Shown here piece by piece: positions 7,699 through 15,780 of a DNA stretch of 64,000 nucleotides. The number at the start of each line of letters is the position of its first letter. The first letter of the stretch is position 1. The notes beneath the pieces were generated by a model. The model saw only the letters and a program-made list of their open reading frames with translations. It was not told where the DNA came from and searched no databases. The stretch lies in the NCBI RefSeq assembly GCF_021147775.1, contig NZ_JAGTPK010000004.1, positions 124,001 through 188,000 on the forward strand, in the 5' to 3' direction. The stretch is from Pseudomonas californiensis (GTDB lineage: Bacteria; Pseudomonadota; Gammaproteobacteria; Pseudomonadales; Pseudomonadaceae). A program made the position numbers and the translations under genes.

Positions 7699-9792
7699 AT
7701 GGCCAAAACGGACGCCCAGATTCATCGGCAAGCCTTGTCCCGCCTGCAAAACCCCACCGTCAAATCGCATCTGGCTTACACATTGCTCAGTGGCTTCGCC
7801 CTGATGGTGATGTACACGCTGCTGCGTATCGGCCTGCTGGTTTACAACCGCGAGATGATTGGCGACACGCCAGCTTCCACTTTCATCGAGGCGCTGTTCA
7901 ACGGCATGCGTTTCGACCTGCGCCTGACGGTCTATCTGCTGATCCCTCTGATGCTGGCCTTGTTCAGCGCTCGGGCTATGGCGGCGCGCGGGTTTTTCCG
8001 GTTCTGGCTGACACTGGTCGGCAGCATCACGCTGTTCTTCGGCCTGATGGAGATGGACTTCTACCGTGAGTTCCACCAGCGCCTCAATGGTCTGGTCTTC
8101 CAGTACGTCAAGGAAGACCCCAAGACCGTCCTGAGCATGTTGTGGTACGGCTTTCCGGTGGTGCGTTACTTGCTGGCATGGGCCGCTGTGACGTGGCTGT
8201 TGAGTCTGGTATTCAAGGGCATCGATCGGGTCACTCGTCCGCGACGCGAGTTCAGCGTCAGCAGTAGCAGTGGACGGTCGATTGCGCCGTGGTACCTGCG
8301 TATCGGCGTGTTCTTTCTGGTGTTGATCGTCGCAGTGATCTGCGCACGTGGCACATTGCGCCAGGGGCCGCCGCTGCGCTGGGGCGACGCGTACACCACA
8401 GACTCCAACTTCGCCAACCAGTTGGGCCTCAACGGCACCTTGACGCTGATCACTGCAGCCAAGAGTCGTATGTCCGAGGATCGCGACAATATCTGGAAGG
8501 CCACGCTGCCTCAGGCGGATGCCCAGCAGACCGTGCGTGACATGCTACTGACCTCTCATGACAAGCTGGTCGAGCCGGATATCGCCGCTGTGCGTCGTGA
8601 CTTCACGCCTCCAGCAGAAAACACGCTGCCGATCCGTAATGTCGTCGTGATCCTGATGGAAAGCTTCGCCGGTCACTCGGTGGGCGCACTCGGCAGCGAT
8701 GCCAACATCACGCCGAACTTCGACCGGCTGTCCAAGGAAGGTCTGCTGTTCGATCACTTCTTCTCGAACGGTACACACACCCACCAGGGCATGTTCGCCA
8801 CCATGGCCTGCTTCCCGAACCTGCCAGGTTTCGAATACCTGATGCAGACGCCGGAAGGCAGCCACAAGCTTTCGGGCCTGCCGCAACTGCTCAGCGCTGG
8901 CCGCAATTACGACGACGTGTATGTCTACAACGGCAATTTTGCCTGGGACAACCAGTCAGGCTTCTTCAGCAACCAGGGCATGACCAACTTCGTCGGGCGT
9001 GAAGACTTCGTCAATCCGGTGTTCTCTGATCCGACCTGGGGCGTGTCCGATCAGGACATGTTCGACCGCGGCGCAGTGGAGCTCAAAGCCCGTCAGAACG
9101 GTAAGCCGTTCTATGCCTTGTTGCAGACGCTGTCCAACCATACCCCATATGCACTGCCGGAAAACCTGCCGGTCGAGCGCGTGACCGGCCATGGCTCTCT
9201 GGACGAGCATTTGACCGCCATGCGGTATTCCGACTGGGCGTTGGGTCAGTTCTTCGAGAAGGCCAAAAAAGAGCCGTACTACAAAAACACGTTGTTCGTC
9301 GTGTTGGGCGACCATGGTTTTGGCAACAACAGGCAGCTGACCGAAATGGACCTGGGTCGTTTCAACGTGCCGTTGCTGCTGATTGCTCCTGGCATGCAGG
9401 AGAAGTTCGGTCAGCGCAGCAGCATCGTGGGTACGCAGGTGGATGTGGTTCCAACCATCATGGGTCGCCTGGGTGGCCAAACCCGTAACCAGTGCTGGGG
9501 ACGTGACCTGCTCAACCTGCCGGAAGGCGACAAGGGCTTTGGTGTGATCAAGCCATCGGGCAGCGAGCAGGTGGTTGCGATCATCAGCGGTAATCGCATC
9601 CTGATCGAACCAACCGAAATGCCGGCCAAGTTGCTGACCTACACGCTGGGCGCCAAGCCGCATGCTGAGGAAGTGCCGGACGCGCCGGATACTCAGGAGC
9701 TCAAGCGCAAGCTTGAAAGCTTCCTGCAGACGGCCACCAAAAGCCTGCTGGATAACACGGCTGGTGTGGAGGCCAGCAAAAACAGGAACTGA
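7699..9792 (+). CDS. LTA synthase family / phosphoglycerol transferase-like membrane sulfatase-fold protein
   Basis: 697 residues. Five membrane helices occupy roughly the first 230 residues, followed by a large periplasmic alkaline-phosphatase/sulfatase-fold domain. Active-site landmarks match LtaS/OpgB-type enzymes: Glu321 in VVVILMESFAG, the nucleophile Thr359 in NGTHTHQG, and Asp538-His539 in LGDHGFGNN. In Gram-negative bacteria relatives move phosphoglycerol onto periplasmic glucans or modify lipids; the exact substrate is inference. The C-terminal 100 residues are less conserved and end in a Lys/Ser-rich tail. The ATG follows a weak ggatcc site. In P. aeruginosa a homologue also lies after speE (recalled). 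Confidence 0.85.
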   Translation: MAKTDAQIHRQALSRLQNPTVKSHLAYTLLSGFALMVMYTLLRIGLLVYNREMIGDTPASTFIEALFNGMRFDLRLTVYLLIPLMLALFSARAMAARGFFRFWLTLVGSITLFFGLMEMDFYREFHQRLNGLVFQYVKEDPKTVLSMLWYGFPVVRYLLAWAAVTWLLSLVFKGIDRVTRPRREFSVSSSSGRSIAPWYLRIGVFFLVLIVAVICARGTLRQGPPLRWGDAYTTDSNFANQLGLNGTLTLITAAKSRMSEDRDNIWKATLPQADAQQTVRDMLLTSHDKLVEPDIAAVRRDFTPPAENTLPIRNVVVILMESFAGHSVGALGSDANITPNFDRLSKEGLLFDHFFSNGTHTHQGMFATMACFPNLPGFEYLMQTPEGSHKLSGLPQLLSAGRNYDDVYVYNGNFAWDNQSGFFSNQGMTNFVGREDFVNPVFSDPTWGVSDQDMFDRGAVELKARQNGKPFYALLQTLSNHTPYALPENLPVERVTGHGSLDEHLTAMRYSDWALGQFFEKAKKEPYYKNTLFVVLGDHGFGNNRQLTEMDLGRFNVPLLLIAPGMQEKFGQRSSIVGTQVDVVPTIMGRLGGQTRNQCWGRDLLNLPEGDKGFGVIKPSGSEQVVAIISGNRILIEPTEMPAKLLTYTLGAKPHAEEVPDAPDTQELKRKLESFLQTATKSLLDNTAGVEASKNRN

Positions 9793-9856
9793 TGCCCCTA
9801 CGGCTCGCCCGGACGACCTGGCGAGCCGAACGGCTGATTCTGCACCCGCATTACAC

Positions 9857-9892
9857 AAAAAGGCCCTTGGCATTCACTGCAAGGGCCTTTTG
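9857..9892 (+). terminator. Rho-independent terminator
   Basis: Perfect stem aaaaggcccttg paired with caagggcctttt around a 10-base loop, 65 bases after the stop of the LTA-synthase-like gene. T-rich on both strands. Confidence 0.9.
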
Positions 9893-10003
9893 CATGGGCG
9901 GTTTTGAAGTGGTCGTCGGCCCGCAATCCATTTGAACGAATGTATCCCTCAGAGAGTCCAGATGTTGTAAGCCGGAGTGTCTGGCTTCGTTCTGGAGGCA
10001 TTG

Positions 10004-10240
10004 ATGAAACAGTGGGCCATTTCGTATCTCGATAAGGATGGTGTACAGCAGCGTCACGAAGTTGAGTATCAGGAACGTCCCAGCGAGGAGGAGGCCGCGC
10101 AGCTTCTTCGCAAGAACCTCTTCCCGGTCACGGGCGAGCTGGATCTCAACGATCTCGATGGACGCACCAGCGAACCTACGGTCAAGACGCTCAAGGACCA
10201 CAACAGTGTCCAGATCATTTCCATTACAGAAACAAGCTGA
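10004..10240 (+). CDS. small conserved hypothetical protein
   Basis: 78 residues, MKQWAISYLDKDGVQQRHEV at the start. It is soluble and acidic, with an alternating hydrophobic pattern at both ends (WAISYLD and SVQIISITE) that suggests a small alpha/beta fold. No catalytic motif is recognised. The ATG at 10004 is well placed behind tggaggcattg; a longer form from 9977 would lack a ribosome site. It is followed by a hairpin-rich leader and then the RraB-like gene, and may share a transcript with it. I cannot assign a function. Confidence 0.7.
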   Translation: MKQWAISYLDKDGVQQRHEVEYQERPSEEEAAQLLRKNLFPVTGELDLNDLDGRTSEPTVKTLKDHNSVQIISITETS

Positions 10241-10313
10241 TTCCGCTCCTCGATAAAAGTCTTGTCATGCCAGACACTTGGCAACGGCCCCGCTATGGGT
10301 CTACTCTGCAATT

Positions 10314-10451
10314 GAGGTCGCTAGGGCGACCTCTGCCACATGTCGTACCCGGCCTGTCCCAAGGCCAGGTCTGGTCAGCTACATGCTTGATTCCCCGCGT
10401 CGGATTAACTGTCGTGTCGCGACCCCCGCCAGGTGGTCGCCCAGGGAAGAG
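10314..10451 (+). other. structured leader before the rraB-like gene
   Basis: The 248 bases upstream of the RraB-like gene hold two clean hairpins: gaggtcgc/gcgacctc (10314-10333) and gcgacc/ggtcgc (about 10417-10438). A ggcc pair lies between them. This could be a transcript-processing or RNA-binding region; it is not followed by a T-tract. Confidence 0.3.
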
Positions 10452-10488
10452 TTGAAACTCTATCTATCGTTGCATAGGAGGACGTTTC

Positions 10489-10830
10489 ATGAGCACAGCC
10501 TATCAAGAGGACATCAGCAGTAGCGTACTGCGCCGCATGAAAGAAGGCGGTTTTGACTTTGCACGAATTCATCCCATTGAGTTTTATGCCATTTTCCCCG
10601 ACGAGGAACGGGCACGGCAGGCTGCAGAGCAATTTCGTGGTGAGTCCCTTAATACCCAGATCAACATTCGTGACGACGGTGCGTGGCACTTGCAACTGAG
10701 CAAGGTCATGTATGCCACCTACGATGCTATCGGCGACTTCGAGCAAGATTTTCAGATGGTTATTTCGCCAATGGACGGGGAGGTTGAAGGCTGGGGCGTG
10801 ACACAGGAGATCAGAAGACTGCACGCGTGA
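10489..10830 (+). CDS. RraB-like ribonuclease E regulator family protein
   Basis: 113-residue soluble protein. The order of elements fits the RraB fold: an N-terminal helix with SVLRRMKEGGFDF, a beta segment PIEFYAIFPDEERARQAAEQF, a central VMYATYDAIGDFEQDFQ helix, and the closing GEVEGWGV typical of the family. E. coli RraB binds and inhibits RNase E; that role here is by family only. The ATG follows aggaggacgttt, a very strong ribosome site. The structured leader upstream would fit an RNA-turnover regulator that is itself controlled post-transcriptionally, but that is speculation. Confidence 0.75.
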   Translation: MSTAYQEDISSSVLRRMKEGGFDFARIHPIEFYAIFPDEERARQAAEQFRGESLNTQINIRDDGAWHLQLSKVMYATYDAIGDFEQDFQMVISPMDGEVEGWGVTQEIRRLHA

Positions 10831-10984
10831 TGTGTTGCGCGCGATAACTGACCGGCTGATTCGGGATGATGTCCTGGATCGGCCGGTCTGGTTTCTGATG
10901 CCGGACAAGCAGAACTTGTAGCATTTCGAACCTTCGCATCATCACTGTGTATCAGCTTGCTGCGGTCGGGCACTTCTTTTGGGC

Positions 10985-11011
10985 AAAAAAAAGCCACTCA
11001 ATCGAGTGGCT
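10985..11011 (-). terminator. minus-strand Rho-independent terminator without an obvious gene
   Basis: On the minus strand agccactc and gagtggct make an 8-bp stem with a 4-base loop followed by eight T. No minus-strand protein gene ends here, which implies a small transcript running left from the 11.0-11.35 kb gap. Confidence 0.75.
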
Positions 11012-11358
11012 CAAAGGGAAGTCAGTTGCGGATACGAGTGCTATCAACGCAGAAACGGCAAAGCGTCAAAAAAATATTTCAGGGCGATAGTGGCGTTTGA
11101 TGCCGTGTTTGCTCAGTTGCTGGCGATTATGGCGAACTAATATCGCCAGCGGAAATCAACTCTGACTATGCTGTTCATAGATTTCACGGTTGAATGACGC
11201 TTCCGAATGAGGCGTAGGAGAATTGGCTTAAGCGTTTAGTGCACAGGAATGGTGCGTAGATCGTCAAATGTTTATCTAACTTATTGATATTCAAGCGTTT
11301 ATGCCGATGGCACGGGCCTTGCGAAGGTCTTGGTGTCCATGGTGACAAGGAGTACGGC
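11012..11358 (-). ncRNA. candidate small RNA region (intergenic)
   Basis: This gap has no convincing protein gene on either strand. On the minus strand a perfect 8-bp hairpin, ctggcgat/atcgccag (11149-11120), lies upstream of the T8 terminator at 10985. The arrangement looks like an sRNA of roughly 150-300 bases. No clear minus-strand promoter was identified; the plus-strand promoter of the ATP-grasp gene must also lie here. Confidence 0.35.
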
Positions 11359-12768
11359 ATGATCCGCACCTTTTATGACGAGATGTACGACGCTGGCGGT
11401 CTGGTCCGCCCGCACTATCGGGAATTCGCCCGGTGGTTGGGTGACACGCCTCCTGAGCTTCTTGCTCAGCGTCGTCGTGAAGCCGATTTACTGTTTCATC
11501 GCGCCGGCATCACGTTCACGCTCTATGGTGACGAGCAGGGCACCGAAAGGCTTATTCCCTTCGATACCATTCCTCGCAGCATTCCGGCCAGTGAATGGCG
11601 CATCGTTGAGCGAGGCTGCATTCAGCGCGTCAAGGCGCTGAACATGTTTCTGGCCGATCTTTACCACGATCAGCGCATCATCAAGGCCGGGATCATTCCT
11701 GCGGAACAGGTGCTCGCCAACGAACAATACCAGTTGGCGATGCAGGGCCTGAATCTGCACCGCGATCTGTATTCGCATATTTCTGGCGTCGACCTGGTAC
11801 GCGATGGCGACGGCACTTACTACGTGCTTGAGGACAACCTTCGCACGCCCAGTGGCGTCAGCTACATGCTCGAAGACCGCAAGATGATGATGCGTCTGTT
11901 CCCAGAACTGTTCGCGGCACAGCGCATCGCGCCGATCGATCATTACCCTAATCTGCTGCTCGACACACTCAAGAGTTCAAGTCATCTCGACAATCCGAGC
12001 GTGGTGGTACTGACGCCCGGACGTTTCAACAGTGCGTTCTTCGAGCATGCGTTTCTGGCACGCGAGATGGGTGTCGAACTGGTGGAAGGCGCCGATCTGT
12101 TTGTGCGTGATGATCGAGTCTTCATGCGCACGACCGATGGTCCCAAGGCTGTAGACGTGATCTATCGTCGTCTCGACGATGCGTTCCTCGATCCACTGGC
12201 GTTCAATCCGGATTCGATGCTGGGTGTCCCGGGTCTGCTGGCCGCCTACCGCAGCGGTAACGTCGTGCTGGCCAACGCTATTGGCACAGGGGTTGCGGAC
12301 GATAAATCGGTCTACCCGTATGTCACGGACATGATCCGTTTCTATCTGGACGAAGAGCCGATTCTGAAGAACGTGCCCACCTGGCAGTGCCGCAAGCCTG
12401 AAGAGCTTTCCCATGTGCTGGCCAACCTGGGTGACCTGGTTGTCAAGGAAACTCAGGGCTCCGGCGGTTACGGAATGCTGGTAGGCCCGGCTGCGACCGC
12501 TGCCGAGATCGAGGCCTTCCGGGCACGACTCAAGGCCAAGCCGCATGCCTACATTGCCCAGCCCACGTTGTGCCTGTCGACCTGTCCGACATTTGTCGAG
12601 AACGGCATTGCTCCGCGGCACATCGACTTGCGTCCCTTCGTGCTGTCCGGGCGAGAGACGCGTGTTGTACCTGGTGGTCTTACCCGAGTGGCGTTGCGTG
12701 AAGGCTCGCTGGTGGTCAATTCGTCTCAAGGTGGTGGAACCAAAGACACCTGGGTCGTCGAGGATTAA
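11359..12768 (+). CDS. circularly permuted ATP-grasp protein (DUF404/DUF407 type)
   Basis: 469 residues, soluble. It starts MIRTFYDEMYDAGG, typical of this family, with the ATP-grasp-like core from residue 80 on. Visible landmarks are VRDGDGTYYVLEDNLRTPSG, with acidic metal ligands, and the glycine-rich loop VVKETQGSGGYGMLVG near residues 355-370, followed by RPFVLSGRETRVVPGGLTRVAL. The family is predicted to form peptide-like bonds; no substrate is established to my knowledge. The ATG at 11359 follows aaggagtacggc. The next two genes, alpha-E and transglutaminase-like, follow at 12 bases and with an overlap, so the three products likely act together. Confidence 0.92.
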   Translation: MIRTFYDEMYDAGGLVRPHYREFARWLGDTPPELLAQRRREADLLFHRAGITFTLYGDEQGTERLIPFDTIPRSIPASEWRIVERGCIQRVKALNMFLADLYHDQRIIKAGIIPAEQVLANEQYQLAMQGLNLHRDLYSHISGVDLVRDGDGTYYVLEDNLRTPSGVSYMLEDRKMMMRLFPELFAAQRIAPIDHYPNLLLDTLKSSSHLDNPSVVVLTPGRFNSAFFEHAFLAREMGVELVEGADLFVRDDRVFMRTTDGPKAVDVIYRRLDDAFLDPLAFNPDSMLGVPGLLAAYRSGNVVLANAIGTGVADDKSVYPYVTDMIRFYLDEEPILKNVPTWQCRKPEELSHVLANLGDLVVKETQGSGGYGMLVGPAATAAEIEAFRARLKAKPHAYIAQPTLCLSTCPTFVENGIAPRHIDLRPFVLSGRETRVVPGGLTRVALREGSLVVNSSQGGGTKDTWVVED

Positions 12769-12780
12769 GGATGCCTGCCA

Positions 12781-13740
12781 ATGTTAAGTAGAACTGCCTC
12801 GGATCTTTTCTGGATGTCGCGTTACCTGGAGCGAGCGGAGAACCTCGCCCGCATGCTGGACGTGAGCTATTCGCTGTCGCTGATGCCCCAGGACGGGCGC
12901 GGTGACGGGCTGGATGAAATAGCCATGCCGTTGTTGATCACCGGCACGCTTGAAACCTATGTTGAACGCCATGGCGAGCTGCATGCCGAGCGTATGCTGC
13001 ACTTCTTCGCCCTGGACGCGACCAACCCTGCCAGCATTTACAGCTGTCTGGGCGCTGCACGGGCAAGCGCCCATGCCGTGCGTGGGCGTATCACCGCCGA
13101 TATGTGGGAAAACATCAATTCCACTTGGCTGGAGATACGCGGTATCGCTCAGCAGGGCCTGACGCGTTATGGCATGAGCCGTTTCTGCGAATGGGTCAAG
13201 GAGCGTTCGCACCTGTTTCGTGGTGCCACCTACGGCACCATCATGCGCAACGACGCATTCCGGTTTATTCGTCTGGGGACCTTTATCGAGCGCGCCGACA
13301 ACACGATGCGCATGCTCGATGCGCGTTATGAAATGCTTGAGTTGCGTGGGCCTCAGGCCAACGCGGCGGCGGACAACTCGGCAGCCGGTTACTACCAGTG
13401 GAGCGCCCTGTTGCGAGCCTTGTCTTCGTTCGAGGCCTACACCGAGGTCTATCGCGATGCACCCGGCGCCCGTCAGGTTGCCGAACTGCTGCTATTACGC
13501 GCCGACATTCCTCGCTCGCTACGGGCCTGTCTGGAGGAGATGGACCTTATTCTCGCCAGTCTGCCCGGCATCAATGGTCGGCCTGCCCAACGCATGGCCG
13601 CGGAGATGGATGCAAGACTGCGCTACACCAGTATCGACGAGATCCTGGACGAAGGCCTGCATGAGTGGTTGAACGAGTTCATTCCGATGCTGGCCCAACT
13701 GGGTGATGCCATTCACATTTCGTATCTGGAGGCTGCATGA
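12781..13740 (+). CDS. alpha-E domain-containing protein
   Basis: 319 residues, nearly all predicted helical. It starts MLSRTASDLFWMSRYLERAENLARMLD, the hallmark of the alpha-E (DUF403) family. A second helical half contains FIRLGTFIERADNTMRMLDARYE, echoing the first motif, which suggests an internal duplication. No catalytic residues are known for the family. It starts 12 bases after the ATP-grasp gene behind an aaggat site, and its stop overlaps the start of the transglutaminase gene (ATGA). Such genes almost always accompany permuted ATP-grasp and transglutaminase genes, so a scaffold or partner role in peptide or amide-bond chemistry is inferred. Confidence 0.92.
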   Translation: MLSRTASDLFWMSRYLERAENLARMLDVSYSLSLMPQDGRGDGLDEIAMPLLITGTLETYVERHGELHAERMLHFFALDATNPASIYSCLGAARASAHAVRGRITADMWENINSTWLEIRGIAQQGLTRYGMSRFCEWVKERSHLFRGATYGTIMRNDAFRFIRLGTFIERADNTMRMLDARYEMLELRGPQANAAADNSAAGYYQWSALLRALSSFEAYTEVYRDAPGARQVAELLLLRADIPRSLRACLEEMDLILASLPGINGRPAQRMAAEMDARLRYTSIDEILDEGLHEWLNEFIPMLAQLGDAIHISYLEAA

Positions 13741-14570
13741 GACTCTCAATTAGCCACGAGACCACCTATCACTACGACGATCAGGTCCGCTCCAGCATTC
13801 AGTATCTGCGCCTGACCCCAAGCGACAGCCAGCGACAGCAAGTGCTCAGTTGGCAGTTGACGCTGCCCCGGCCGGTACGCGCGCAAATCGACCCGTTTGG
13901 CAACATTCTGCATGTACTAAGTCTGGAAGAGCCTCACGAAGAAATCATCATCGGGGCACGAGGGCAGGTCGAAATCGACCAGACGCGCGAGGCTGAACAC
14001 GAAAGCCAGTCGGCGTTTCCGTTCTTGCGCGTCACGCGCCTGACAGAGCCTGATGAAGCGATCCGCAGTTTCGCTATCAAGCATTGCGGTCAGCGCACCG
14101 ACCGTACGGTGTTGATCGACCTCATGCAGGCGCTGAATCAGCACATGACCTACACGCAAGGCACGACCGAAGTCGATACCAGCGCCGCCAAGGCGTTCGC
14201 CGGACGCTCCGGTGTCTGTCAGGACCACACCCATGCGTTTCTGGCCTGCGCCCGAAGCCTGGGCGTACCTGCGCGTTATGTGTCGGGTTACTTGTGCAGC
14301 GAAGACAGCGATCACCTGTCCAGTCACGCATGGGCCGAGGCATGGATTGATGACGCGTGGTACAGCTTTGATGTGACCAACCAGTTGGCGATTCCCGAAC
14401 GCCATCTGAAACTGGCGGTAGGGCTGGATTATCTCGATGCCTGTCCGGTGCGCGGCATGCGTCGTGGCGGTGGGTCCGAGCAGATGCACGCCAAAGTCGT
14501 CGTTTCACCCATGGTCAGCAGCACGCCGAAACCCAAGGTCCGGGTTCAGGTCCAGGCCCAGCATCAATAG
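13737..14570 (+). CDS. transglutaminase-like cysteine peptidase family protein
   Basis: 277 residues. The N-terminal beta-rich domain starts MRLSISHETTYHYDDQVR, characteristic of this family. The transglutaminase core follows, with the catalytic triad: Cys in AGRSGVCQDHTHAFL, His in SSHAWAEAW, and Asp in WYSFDVTNQ. No signal peptide, so it is cytoplasmic. It could hydrolyse or form amide bonds made by the ATP-grasp partner. The C-terminal 25 residues are Pro/Lys/Gln-rich and probably disordered. The start overlaps the alpha-E stop by four bases. Third and last gene of the operon. Confidence 0.92.
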   Translation: MRLSISHETTYHYDDQVRSSIQYLRLTPSDSQRQQVLSWQLTLPRPVRAQIDPFGNILHVLSLEEPHEEIIIGARGQVEIDQTREAEHESQSAFPFLRVTRLTEPDEAIRSFAIKHCGQRTDRTVLIDLMQALNQHMTYTQGTTEVDTSAAKAFAGRSGVCQDHTHAFLACARSLGVPARYVSGYLCSEDSDHLSSHAWAEAWIDDAWYSFDVTNQLAIPERHLKLAVGLDYLDACPVRGMRRGGGSEQMHAKVVVSPMVSSTPKPKVRVQVQAQHQ

Positions 14571-14609
14571 ATAGGTGAGAGGGTTTCAGTCAGGGTGTTA
14601 CGCGTATTG

Positions 14610-14633
14610 CGCCGACCTTCGTTCAGGTCGGCG
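14610..14633 (+). terminator. hairpin after the transglutaminase operon
   Basis: Perfect 9-bp stem cgccgacct/aggtcggcg with a 6-base loop, 40 bases after the operon's last stop. There is no T-tract, so termination is only probable. Confidence 0.4.
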
Positions 14634-14716
14634 TGGGGCGTCAGGTATTTCTTGTGAACATGGACTGCGAGTAACCACGATAGACTTGACGCTTTCCATG
14701 CCGCGCAACATCTGGC

Positions 14717-15088
14717 TTATTCGGCAGGGTCGTCGCTGATGTCATAGAGCGCGTTATGCAGCTCTTCATAATTACCGCCGTTGATCACGCTGTAGTACCC
14801 GGCTTTCGTCAGTTTGTCCTGGGCCGTGTTGGCTTTTTCATTGGAGCTGCTGAAGATCACAAACACCGAGTTGCGATCAGTAAGCACCTGCTTCATCTGA
14901 TTGACCAGACGCACGTTGTCAACCCGCACCGCATTCAGGACGGTGCCAGCGTCATAGTCAGTCTGGCTACGGATATCCATCGCCAACTTGCCTTCTTTTA
15001 GCGCAGCCACCGCAGCAGCCTGATCAACCACACCGGCGTGAGCGGCAACGCTGGTTGCCAACATGATTATCGCTAGTCCCTGGCGCAT
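14717..15088 (-). CDS. exported rhodanese-like protein lacking the catalytic cysteine
   Basis: 123-residue protein with a cleavable signal peptide (MRQGLAIIMLATSVAAHA, cut after AHA). The rest follows the single-domain rhodanese plan: KLAMDIRSQTDYDAGTV matches the conserved D-R region, VFVIFSSSNEKANTAQDKL fills the active-site loop and helix, and GYYSVINGGNYEEL is the last strand and turn. Normal rhodaneses carry Cys in the loop; here it is Ser80-82, and the mature protein has no cysteine. It should therefore not transfer sulfur and may bind a ligand or partner in the periplasm. A taaggaggcaggttc site precedes the ATG. Confidence 0.75.
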   Translation of the reverse strand: MRQGLAIIMLATSVAAHAGVVDQAAAVAALKEGKLAMDIRSQTDYDAGTVLNAVRVDNVRLVNQMKQVLTDRNSVFVIFSSSNEKANTAQDKLTKAGYYSVINGGNYEELHNALYDISDDPAE

Positions 15089-15157
15089 GAACCTGCCTCC
15101 TTAGTTGTGTAAGGGAAGAGTGGCACAGTTAAAGGCTGGCTGATAGCGCATGCAGGG

Positions 15158-15253
15158 TCAGCCGAACAACCGGTTCAGGTTGGGCAAAATCAATATGAGG
15201 GTGGTAGCAAAGAGAATAAGCCCCGCCTGACGTACTTTTGAGCGTTTGAACAT
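15158..15253 (-). CDS. 31-residue single-span membrane peptide
   Basis: A short open frame with a strong ribosome site (aaaggcggacagcc) before ATG. It encodes a basic N-terminus (MFKRSKVRQAG), one hydrophobic span (LILFATTLILILP) and a short basic tail ending NRLFG. The design (positive-inside anchor, single helix) is that of a genuine small membrane protein. It lies 69 bases upstream of the rhodanese-like gene on the same strand and could be co-transcribed. No family name is known to me. Confidence 0.6.
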   Translation of the reverse strand: MFKRSKVRQAGLILFATTLILILPNLNRLFG

Positions 15254-15780
15254 GGCTGTCCGCCTTTTGTTGTTATTCCTGAGCGACAACAGCCGATTGA
15301 AGGCCCCGACACGCAGCACTCCAATCAGCTGGCAAAGGTGAAATCGTTGAACAGGTGGGCCCGATCAGAGGATCGGCAACCCCGGAATGGGCGCCTTTTT
15401 TGTAGCGCCACCCTGTTACAGACTTAACCTTAGAGCGCGCGTGCACCACTATTTAGAACCGTTAAGAATTTTGAAAAGCGTTTTTAGTTTGATATGGAAT
15501 TAAAATGTCTGCGTCTCGGTGAGAATGCCTTGACTAGACGCGTCGAGCATAATCGTTAGCTTTCTACCGTTCGTCCGGGCAGGAAAATTCCTACATTTGA
15601 AAATGGCGGACTGACCGCTCGGAACAAGACTGAATCGAATTAGCCTGCTGTTTTGCCGTTGCGTTTGTCGACGTTTGCCAAACTGCTTGTTTCAAGCCAA
15701 GCACCACTTGATCTGGACATGGCATTCAGGGCAGTCTGCGCCGGTGCGCTATCGCCATCATTGCTTCAGGTCCCTCCGTC
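15254..15780. other. intergenic region before the amidotransferase gene
   Basis: No convincing gene. The middle (about 15440-15520) is AT-rich and may hold promoters for the flanking divergent genes. A ggcgcc with a following T6 at 15389-15400 resembles a weak terminator. Nothing else is supported. Confidence 0.4.

Noticed and set aside
11120..11149. Short minus-strand peptide frame overlapping the hairpin at 11.1 kb
   Set aside because: No valid start codon in frame; better explained as structured RNA.
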